Part shown: positions 54,663 through 62,318 of the stretch, in pieces | Layout: the number at the start of each line of letters is the position of its first letter | Position numbering within the stretch: the stretch's first letter is position 1 | Source: Pseudomonadota bacterium | GTDB taxonomy: Bacteria > Desulfobacterota > Desulfobulbia > Desulfobulbales > Desulfocapsaceae | Assembly: GCA_018820855.1 (NCBI GenBank) | Contig: JAHJNL010000029.1 | Span: forward strand, 62,001-126,000 | DNA length: 64,000 nt | Reading direction: 5' to 3' | Translations under genes and position numbers: made by a program | Notes under the pieces: generated by a model | Told to the model about the DNA's origin: nothing | Seen by the model: only the letters and a program-made list of their open reading frames with translations | The model's database searches: none

Positions 54663-57275
54663 TTATGCAAGCATGGCCTCCAATGCTCTGTAATCGGTTT
54701 TCCCGGTTCCCAGTAATGGAATTGTTTCCACCTGCACCGTACGCCTGATATTGTGCAGAGGAGAAAAACCGTGCTCACGAAGGATATTGTTAACCTCTTC
54801 CCGTGACAGCTCACTGGTGACGAAGAGAACAATTTCCGGATGATCATCCCCTGGCGTTGCTGATACTGCCAGAACCGGTTCATTGTCTCCCTTAAACTGA
54901 TTAGTCAGAACCTCTTCAATAGCTGGCAGCGAAATCATCTCTCCGCCAAGCTTGACAAAACGCTTGAGACGACCGGCAAAGGTGAGCACTCCACCCTTTT
55001 CCTGAACGAGATCGCCACTGTTGTACCACTGTTGTCCGCCATATTCGATAAAGGGAGACTTGCCATGATAATTGATGTACCCCGCAAAGATATTAGGGCC
55101 GCGAAGAAGAAGAGTCCCGCTTTCCCCCTCTGCAACCAAAGCCCCGGTCTCCGGATGAAGGAGAACATATTCCACGGAAGGTAGAACCCTGCCGATGGTC
55201 CCGGGAAAGGGCGTATCAGGATCATTGATACTGACCACCGGGGAACATTCTGTAATCCCATAGCCCTCACAGACAGTTACATTGGGAAAATTCCTTCCCA
55301 TGGCTTCGTACACATAAGGCTGACATTTTTCTGCCCCGGTAAAGGCAATACGTATGGCATCGAGTTTCTTTTCACCCACTGCACCTGCTATCCCATTGAG
55401 AAAAGTAGGTGTGCCGATAAGCAACGAAACCTTATAGGCAGCTGCTGTTGCGGCTAGCAACGCTCCTTCTGTGGGATTAGGTGAGTAAACGGTGGGCAGC
55501 CCCATGGCCAGGGGCATGATAAGCGTACCCGTAAGCCCCAGCGAGTGAAACGGGGGAAGCATCCCCAGAAGCCGATCTCCCTCCTGCAGAGTAAGGACTC
55601 CGCTGAAATCAGAGATATTGGCAAGCAAATTGCCATGACTCAGTGGTACTGCCTTGGGGTGCGCCTCTGAACCCGAAGTAAAAAGGATGGATGCTGTATC
55701 CTGAATTGAAATTTTTTTCAAACTGTTCAAAGAAAAGCGGGCCTGAAACAAGGCCTTAATTTTGGCAGGAGCAGTAATTGCTGCAGCCATGTCTTCCAGA
55801 AAAAGAAACGTGACGCCTGTTGCCTCAAGATCAACGCCCTGCCCTCTTATTTTCTCATAAAGGGCCTTTGCCGTGATAACATGTTTGACTCCTGTATTGG
55901 CGAGGCAGTAACTCATATTCGCTGCCCCCGCAGTCCAGTTGACCATGACGGGAACTTTACCCGCGAACATGACAGTGAGGTAAGAGAGTGCTGCGCTGAC
56001 TGTGGCAGGGAGCATAATCCCCACGTTCGCTTCAGGCAGCTGTACAATTGACTGTCGCAGGGCGAAAATACCGGTTAACAACTCTCTATAGGTTTTGGGA
56101 CCGCTGATCTGATCTGCAACAATGACCTTGTCCGGATTCCTTTCGGCCTGCTCTAAAAAAAGCTGCGCTACAGTATCGCCTTGAGGCAGAGTGAGCGAAC
56201 GGCTGCTGCCCTCTCCCTTGAACCAGCGATTGTCAACAAGGATCTCATTACCATTTTCCTGCGAGCTGAATTCTCCAGCCGCTGCCATCATGCAGTGGGC
56301 CACACTTTGCAGGCCATCCAGGTTCGTAAGAGAAACCCCGAACTCCTGTTCCAGCCAGGCCACAAATTCTACCAACACCAGAGAGTCTATCCCCAGATCC
56401 TGAGCAAGCTTGTCACTCTGGTTAATATTCGCAACCCCAGTCAATTCCTGTAATTTCCCCATTACCAATTCTTTGGTAGCAGCAGGAATATGGCTGGTAT
56501 CGTTGCTGAGACTTGTCCGCAGAGGTTCCGGCAGCTGACGAGCCTGACTTCCCTGCCACCAGTAATAAGGAACGACACTATTAAATTGAGGAACACCGTT
56601 ATAAAATTCTTCGAGATACCTGTTTATTTGTAACTTATCAAAGTTGCGCGGGAAGGAGTCCGGTTCCACCACTTCGATAGTCACTTTCCGTTTCGGCAGA
56701 AAAAAGAACCCGGCCGTTAACAGGGCCCGAATATACAGACGCCGTTTGTTTAAAAGAGATGGTATGCCATTAGCGCGACTGAAGCTGCTTCCCCAGAGTC
56801 CGGTAGTGCGGAGCAGCACAACCCGTACCTTTGGCACCCTTTTCAAAATCAGATCAACTGAGCTGTTAGCGCCAAGGGATTCATGACGACTGCGATACAG
56901 CCTCCCCGCCGGATAAAGCAGGATGTTATCCCCCTGCTCCAGCCCATCTATAATTCCCTGTACGCCGTCAATGACCGCCAACCGCCCCTCTTTTCCGCTC
57001 TTACTGAGATCAGGAATAACAACTGCCCGAAGCATCTTCATCATTGGCCGGACAAAGGTTCTGTCGACCTGACTCTCATCGGCCAGGGGACGCGGGGAAA
57101 AATTCTTATAAAGCCTGGACATCACAATAACCGGATCTATGAGTGCCGGATGATTGGGCAGGAAGAGGATGGAATCTGTTCCTTTACTCAGGACCGCATC
57201 AAGTCCTTTTACTTCCACACGATAACGAAGATTGAGAAGAAAACGCATAAGAAGATGCAAGAGTGTATTAAGCAT
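54663..57275 (-). CDS. Acyltransferase-ACP-AMP ligase fusion (Aas-like)
   Basis: 870 aa from ATG 57275, set by AAGGAGG; the frame is open upstream but that part lies in the transporter gene. Domains: a PlsC-type acyltransferase (1-250; NHPALID at 41-47, YPAGRLYRS), an acyl carrier protein (270-335; GIDSL with phosphopantetheine Ser298) and an AMP-dependent acyl ligase (365-870; ILFTSGSEAHPKAV). E. coli Aas has acyltransferase and ligase but no built-in ACP. It would activate fatty acid, load it on its own ACP and re-acylate lysophospholipid. It overlaps the LplT-like gene by 8 nt. Confidence 0.9.
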   Translation of the reverse strand: MLNTLLHLLMRFLLNLRYRVEVKGLDAVLSKGTDSILFLPNHPALIDPVIVMSRLYKNFSPRPLADESQVDRTFVRPMMKMLRAVVIPDLSKSGKEGRLAVIDGVQGIIDGLEQGDNILLYPAGRLYRSRHESLGANSSVDLILKRVPKVRVVLLRTTGLWGSSFSRANGIPSLLNKRRLYIRALLTAGFFFLPKRKVTIEVVEPDSFPRNFDKLQINRYLEEFYNGVPQFNSVVPYYWWQGSQARQLPEPLRTSLSNDTSHIPAATKELVMGKLQELTGVANINQSDKLAQDLGIDSLVLVEFVAWLEQEFGVSLTNLDGLQSVAHCMMAAAGEFSSQENGNEILVDNRWFKGEGSSRSLTLPQGDTVAQLFLEQAERNPDKVIVADQISGPKTYRELLTGIFALRQSIVQLPEANVGIMLPATVSAALSYLTVMFAGKVPVMVNWTAGAANMSYCLANTGVKHVITAKALYEKIRGQGVDLEATGVTFLFLEDMAAAITAPAKIKALFQARFSLNSLKKISIQDTASILFTSGSEAHPKAVPLSHGNLLANISDFSGVLTLQEGDRLLGMLPPFHSLGLTGTLIMPLAMGLPTVYSPNPTEGALLAATAAAYKVSLLIGTPTFLNGIAGAVGEKKLDAIRIAFTGAEKCQPYVYEAMGRNFPNVTVCEGYGITECSPVVSINDPDTPFPGTIGRVLPSVEYVLLHPETGALVAEGESGTLLLRGPNIFAGYINYHGKSPFIEYGGQQWYNSGDLVQEKGGVLTFAGRLKRFVKLGGEMISLPAIEEVLTNQFKGDNEPVLAVSATPGDDHPEIVLFVTSELSREEVNNILREHGFSPLHNIRRTVQVETIPLLGTGKTDYRALEAMLA

Positions 57276-58560
57276 GGCTTTCCTCCTTGATACCCTGTTT
57301 TTCTCTCCTGTGTGCCGCAACAGCCCCTCCATAAAAAAGAACGGCGCTCCCCATCCCAACGCCCCCAAGAAAAAGCATGTTGGTGGAAGGGAGAAAGCTT
57401 GAATCAAACAGGGTAAAAATCTGCCCGGCAATCAACATTCCGCTAAAAGCACAGAAATTGGCGGCGGCAATAACCTTGCCCTTCTGCTGAGCTTCCGGCC
57501 GCACCTGAATAAAACTGGTGAGCGGGATGAGAAAGATACCGCCGCAGATTCCTGCACCGGTCAAAGACAACAACAATAACGGCCACTGCATATCAAGTTC
57601 TGATTGAGCAAAAATACCGGTTGCCAGCAGACAAAGTCCCATGCCGAAACTTGCAGGACCAAGGACATGAGACCAGCGCTCGGAGCTGGTAATACGTGCT
57701 GCCACAAGTGCACCGATACAGACACCCACCATGAGAGAAACAGCCAACAGACTGGTGGCCGTCTTCGACATATGGAGCTGACTGATTCCAAGAGTATTGA
57801 TAACCATTACAGCAAGGAGAGAAAGAAAATAAAAATAGGTATCACCAATCACAGCCAGGAAAAGAGATGCATCGTGACGAAGCTTGATACTGTCTTTTAA
57901 TGAGGCCAGAGGACCTGTCCAGGGAAAGGGCGACTGACTACCGGAACTCTTCATTTTCTTGATACCAAAGGCAGCAGCCTGCCCCAAGAGGGCAACAGCC
58001 AGAATGATCACACAGACCAGAATCCGCCCAAAAGGAATTTCGGTATTTAGCCACTGCTGGTCAAGGGCGATTCCGGCAGTAGCCATCCCCAGAAGAATGG
58101 CTACTGTAGTCACCAGTTTCAACAGGGCATTGGCCTTGATTACATACCAGGAAGGATAAATCTCAGGGATGGACCCATTCAAGGCTGGTCCGAAAAAAGT
58201 GGATTGCAGTCCCATGAGAAAGACCATGCCCAGTATCCATGTCCAGTTCATGGTCAGGATTCCGTATGCCCCCATCACCATGGCAAGCACTTCAAGAAAT
58301 TTTACTCCGATAATCACCTGCCGTTTTGAAAAACGATCAGCCAGCCATCCTCCATATGCTGAAAAAAGGATAAAGGGCAAAGAGAATAGCGCCGTGGCAG
58401 TCCCCTGACGGCCGCTCTGGCCGGCAGCAACAGCAAGGAGCAACGCGGCCTGCTTAAAAAAATTATCATTAAAAACCCCAAGAAAGTAGGTGGCAGCCAT
58501 GGCCAGAAATCGTATTCTGGCCGCCCGCACCTCTTTCATACCGTTTTTATTGTCCGTCAT
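57268..58560 (-). CDS. LplT-like MFS transporter (lysophospholipid flippase type)
   Basis: 430 aa; ATG preceded by GAGG. Twelve membrane helices are likely; the signature AATYFLGVFNDNFFKQ and GGWLADRFSKRQVI fit the LplT/MFS branch. LplT moves lysophospholipid across the inner membrane. Gene order matches E. coli lplT-aas, and its stop overlaps the Aas-like start by 8 nt. Divergent from the sigma-54-type activator at 58.8 kb. Confidence 0.85.
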   Translation of the reverse strand: MTDNKNGMKEVRAARIRFLAMAATYFLGVFNDNFFKQAALLLAVAAGQSGRQGTATALFSLPFILFSAYGGWLADRFSKRQVIIGVKFLEVLAMVMGAYGILTMNWTWILGMVFLMGLQSTFFGPALNGSIPEIYPSWYVIKANALLKLVTTVAILLGMATAGIALDQQWLNTEIPFGRILVCVIILAVALLGQAAAFGIKKMKSSGSQSPFPWTGPLASLKDSIKLRHDASLFLAVIGDTYFYFLSLLAVMVINTLGISQLHMSKTATSLLAVSLMVGVCIGALVAARITSSERWSHVLGPASFGMGLCLLATGIFAQSELDMQWPLLLLSLTGAGICGGIFLIPLTSFIQVRPEAQQKGKVIAAANFCAFSGMLIAGQIFTLFDSSFLPSTNMLFLGGVGMGSAVLFYGGAVAAHRREKQGIKEESHA

Positions 58561-58752
58561 TTTTTCCTCATTCTGGTATCAATGAATCTATAGGTATAAT
58601 GTTGTCACTATTCAGGTGAACCCCCAAACATACAACAGACCACGAAATGCTATCGTTCAGCATTAGGTCTTCTCTATATCAGATAACGTGCCAGATCCAC
58701 TAAACGCGCCTAACATACTAAAACAAAAAGAAAACAACAAACAATTCGTTTC

Positions 58753-58796
58753 GCTTTTACAAAGAACATTGACATTAAACGTACACATGATATTCA
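58753..58796 (+). promoter_or_regulatory. Promoter with 11-bp-phased CarH-like repeats
   Basis: GAACATTGACA (58764-58774) matches the repeat at 53536 in 10 of 11 positions. The next 11-bp unit (58775-58785, TTAAACGTACA) keeps the ACA at the same phase and the preceding unit (58753-58763) keeps the T. They span the -35 TTGACA (58769-58774) of a promoter with -10 TATTCA (58791-58796), 16-bp spacer. Transcription would start near 58803. Confidence 0.55.
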
Positions 58797-58839
58797 TTAT
58801 ATGTACATCACACTGCAACCTAACTTTTCTGACTTCTCT

Positions 58840-60330
58840 ATGAACAACACACTGACAGAACATGAGCGGAAACTCTTTGAGCTTTTTTCCAGGGCCATCT
58901 ACGATAATCCCTTTACCCCGCAAAGACGTCAGACAGACTGCAAGATCAGCGGACTAAAGGAGACCTCTCCTAATGACATTATTCTGGACCGGGTAATCAA
59001 CGAGGCAGCAGAACAAGTGGCCAACCTCAGAAATACAGGTCGAATCGCTCTCGCCTCGTATACGCTGGAGACAGACAGGCAACTGGCCAGGAACCTTTTC
59101 CTTTTTCATGTGTTCCACCGCTACTCCGGGTCATTAGACAAACATATCATGGAGCAGTCAGCAAACAAAACGAGTCTGGTGCCCATGCAGGAAGCCAACG
59201 ACGCCTTGCAACTTCTGGACAGCTATGGTTTCTCTCCGGCAGACGCCTTGCATTACTTTGCTCTCTTCTTCCAGATGCGACGGGCCTACTTTTTTATTCA
59301 TCACGGCCTGATAGGGTGCAGCCCGTCCATACAGGAGTTACGGGCCCAGCTCTGGAATAATATTTTCACCCACGATATCAATCGCTATGCCCATGGGCTC
59401 TGGCAGCGCATGGAAGACTTCTCCACCCTGCTTCTTGGAGAAACAGGCACCGGCAAGAGTCTTGCTGCCGCTGCCATCGGCCGCTCAGGATTCATCCCGT
59501 TTTCCTCAAAGACCAGCACCTTTTATGAAAATTTCACCACAGCCTTTGTCTCTCGCAATCTCTCACAATTCTCCTCCCAACTCATCGAATCAGAACTGTT
59601 CGGTCACAATAAAGGAGCATTCACCGGCGCCCTCTACGCCCACAAGGGTATTTTTGCAGTCTGCTCACCTTACGGAGCCATTTTTTTAGATGAAATAGGA
59701 GATGCCGACATCCCAATCCAGATCAAACTCTTGCGGGTACTTCAGGATCGAACGTTTTCACCGGTGGGAAGTCAGGACGAACAACGTTTTTCCGGCAGGG
59801 TCATTGCAGCCACCAATCGCCCTCTTGATGAAATGCGCAAGCAGGGAACGTTCCGTAATGATTTTTATTTCAGGCTGAGTTCAGACAGGATCCATATCCC
59901 GCCATTACGCAGAAGAATTGAAGAAGATCCGCGGGAGCTGAAACTTTTACTCGATGTCCTTGTAAGAAAGATAACAGGATATGAAGATGCAGAGTTATCG
60001 ATCAGGATTCAGAAAGTAATTGAGCAGGAAATGGGCAGAAACTACCCATGGCTTGGCAATGTCAGAGAGTTGGAACAGTGCATCAGACAGATCCTGCTCA
60101 ACAACCGTTGCAGCAGCGCCTCCACTTACAAAAATACGAATCTGCAAGGACAACAGCTCCACCAAACCATTGAGGCAGGGACGTATAACGTGACCGAGCT
60201 TACGGCCTATTACTGCAACATGCTTTACCGAAAACACGGAACCTATCAGGCCGTGGCGCGGGTGACCGGACTCGACCGACGAACGGTAAAAAAATATCTC
60301 GATATCTCAGAAGAGTCCGGTGATCAATAA
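58840..60330 (+). CDS. Sigma-54-type (AAA+) transcriptional activator without receiver
   Basis: 496 aa from ATG 58840, which fits the predicted start of transcription (58801 is the upstream option, 509 aa). A novel N-terminal region of about 185 residues is followed by the AAA+ domain: Walker A GETGTGKS (200-207), sigma-54 loop GAFTGA (259-264), Walker B GAIFLDEIGD and the RNDFYFRLS box. The C-terminus holds an HTH (AVARVTGLDRRTVKKYL). It should open sigma-54 promoters. Input signal is unknown. Confidence 0.9.
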   Translation: MNNTLTEHERKLFELFSRAIYDNPFTPQRRQTDCKISGLKETSPNDIILDRVINEAAEQVANLRNTGRIALASYTLETDRQLARNLFLFHVFHRYSGSLDKHIMEQSANKTSLVPMQEANDALQLLDSYGFSPADALHYFALFFQMRRAYFFIHHGLIGCSPSIQELRAQLWNNIFTHDINRYAHGLWQRMEDFSTLLLGETGTGKSLAAAAIGRSGFIPFSSKTSTFYENFTTAFVSRNLSQFSSQLIESELFGHNKGAFTGALYAHKGIFAVCSPYGAIFLDEIGDADIPIQIKLLRVLQDRTFSPVGSQDEQRFSGRVIAATNRPLDEMRKQGTFRNDFYFRLSSDRIHIPPLRRRIEEDPRELKLLLDVLVRKITGYEDAELSIRIQKVIEQEMGRNYPWLGNVRELEQCIRQILLNNRCSSASTYKNTNLQGQQLHQTIEAGTYNVTELTAYYCNMLYRKHGTYQAVARVTGLDRRTVKKYLDISEESGDQ

Positions 60331-60415
60331 TACCAAAGCTGATAGAGATCCCTCGCAATCGGCTGAAAAATACAGGCACCGAGAGAGATGAAGAGTTTTT
60401 ACAGCATCAGCAAAC

Positions 60416-61498
60416 TTAAATCTCGGTAAAATCAGAGGGCGGCTTTTTCAGAAACTTGAGAAATTTTGATTTCTCAACTGCATTGGAATAGGCATCATCA
60501 GCAGTGATCATCCTCTTTTCCAGGAAGCCCATAATGGCATCGTCCAAGGTCTGCATGCCGTATTTCTTCCCTGTCTGCATAACTGAAGCAATCTGATAGG
60601 TTTTACCTTCTCGAATCAGGTTTCGGACTGCAGGTGTCGCAATGAGAACCTCCAGAGCGGCACAGCGTCCCTTCACATCAACACGTTTAAACAAAGTCTG
60701 AGAGACGACGGCCTTCAGTGCATCTGATAAGGTTGAGCGAACCTGGCCCTGCTGGTTTGCCGGAAAAATTTCGACAACACGGTCTACTGTTTTCATGGCA
60801 TTCAGGGTATGCAGGGTTCCGAACACCAGATGACCGGTCATGGCAGCTTCCATGGCCAGCGAAATCGTTTCCAGATCACGCATCTCACCAACCATGATGA
60901 TGTCGGGATCCTCACGCAGAGCGCCACGCAGGGCTGCTCCAAAACTTTTGGTATGCTGCCCGACCTCCCGGTGATTGATAATACACTTCTGACTGCGATG
61001 AACAAACTCGATGGGATCTTCTATGGTCAGGATATGATCTTTTCTATTTCTGTTTGCCTCATCAACAATGGCAGCCAGAGTTGTTGACTTTCCTGAACCG
61101 GTTGGCCCTGTTACCAGGACCATTCCCTTGGGAAGATAGGCAAGGCGGGAGATAACTTTAGGCAGTCCCAGCTGTTCACAGGTAAGAATTTCACTGGGGA
61201 TCTCACGAAAAACCGCACCAATCCCAAACTTTTGCCGAAAAAAATTGCATCGATAGCGGGCAAGGCCAGGAATCTCATAACCAAAATCCACATCCCCGCT
61301 TTCTTCAAAGATTTTGATTTTATCTTCGGGGCAGATCTCATAGAGCATAGCTCTCAGCTCTTCATTCATCATACGCTTAAACTTGACACGTTCCATATCA
61401 CCCCTGATACGGAGAATGGGCTGCTGCTCTGCGACCATATGCAAATCCGAGGCACCCTCATCATTCATCAATTTAAAAAACGCATCAATCTGAGCCAT
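60416..61498 (-). CDS. pilT: Type IV pilus retraction ATPase PilT
   Basis: 360 aa. N-terminal domain (1-100), Walker A GPTGSGKS (131-138), Asp box ILTIEDPIEFVH, Walker B IIMVGEMRDLET and the His box HLVFGTLHT are all present. The C-terminal PAVRNLIREGKTYQI is the PilT AIRNLIRE-type motif. The hexamer pulls pili back for twitching and DNA uptake, which fits the comEC at 42.2 kb. It is upstream of no other pil gene here. PilU is an alternative name for close relatives. Confidence 0.92.
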   Translation of the reverse strand: MAQIDAFFKLMNDEGASDLHMVAEQQPILRIRGDMERVKFKRMMNEELRAMLYEICPEDKIKIFEESGDVDFGYEIPGLARYRCNFFRQKFGIGAVFREIPSEILTCEQLGLPKVISRLAYLPKGMVLVTGPTGSGKSTTLAAIVDEANRNRKDHILTIEDPIEFVHRSQKCIINHREVGQHTKSFGAALRGALREDPDIIMVGEMRDLETISLAMEAAMTGHLVFGTLHTLNAMKTVDRVVEIFPANQQGQVRSTLSDALKAVVSQTLFKRVDVKGRCAALEVLIATPAVRNLIREGKTYQIASVMQTGKKYGMQTLDDAIMGFLEKRMITADDAYSNAVEKSKFLKFLKKPPSDFTEI

Positions 61499-61581
61499 TC
61501 ATTTACTCCCTTAACAAGTTACCGCCCATACAGGAATTTTTAATCCCCTGTCCTATATTTCCGACAAAGAAAATTCAGCCC

Positions 61582-62265
61582 TTACAACACAACAGTTTTT
61601 TTGATAAAATTAACAACTTCATCAGGATCATCCATGACATGGATCAGATTAAGGTCATCCTCGCTGATGGTACCGTTTGTAATAAACTGATCCTTGAGCC
61701 AGTCAATCAATCCTCCCCAGAACTCACCGCCAACCAGGACAATAGGAAAAGGTTTGATTCGTTCTGTCTGTATCAGAGTCACGGATTCAAAAAGTTCATC
61801 CAGCGAACCAAAGCCACCGGGCATGCAGATAAACGCCATTGAATACTTCAAGAACATTACTTTTCGTACAAAGAAGTATTTAAATTGTAAAGGAAAATTT
61901 ATATATTGATTGGGAGCCTGCTCATGCGGGAGGGCTATATTCAAACCAACAGAAACCCCGCCTGCCTCGATGGCACCTTTGTTGGCAGCTTCCATAATTC
62001 CCGGACCACCACCAGTGATAACCCCGTAGCCCTCCAGAGCAAGATCTCTGGCAATTGTTTCTGCCATCTTATAATAGGGATGATCAGAAGGCGTCCTGGC
62101 AGAACCGTAAATGGTCACTGCAGGAACATTAATGGCCGACATGACATCAAAACCGTCGACAAATTCCCCCATAATTCGAAACATCCGCCAGGAATCACCA
62201 ATAACATCATTTTCAAGGCAATATTTCGGCTCCCTACTGACACGTCTACGTTCTCTCGTAACCAT
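61582..62265 (-). CDS. LOG-family protein (nucleotide 5'-monophosphate phosphoribohydrolase, TIGR00730)
   Basis: 227 aa. GGGPGIMEAANKGAIEAGG and PGGFGSLDELFE are the LOG signatures (formerly annotated as lysine decarboxylase). These enzymes cleave cytokinin riboside or purine 5'-monophosphates to base and ribose-5-phosphate. The usual PGGxGT is PGGFGS here. It lies between pilT and the GGDEF/TPR gene, 83 nt after pilT in the minus direction. Confidence 0.88.
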   Translation of the reverse strand: MVTRERRRVSREPKYCLENDVIGDSWRMFRIMGEFVDGFDVMSAINVPAVTIYGSARTPSDHPYYKMAETIARDLALEGYGVITGGGPGIMEAANKGAIEAGGVSVGLNIALPHEQAPNQYINFPLQFKYFFVRKVMFLKYSMAFICMPGGFGSLDELFESVTLIQTERIKPFPIVLVGGEFWGGLIDWLKDQFITNGTISEDDLNLIHVMDDPDEVVNFIKKTVVL

Positions 62266-62318
62266 ATTTTTCCTTACTTCATAACTAAACAGATTTATAC
62301 CACAATGCTACTGGTACC

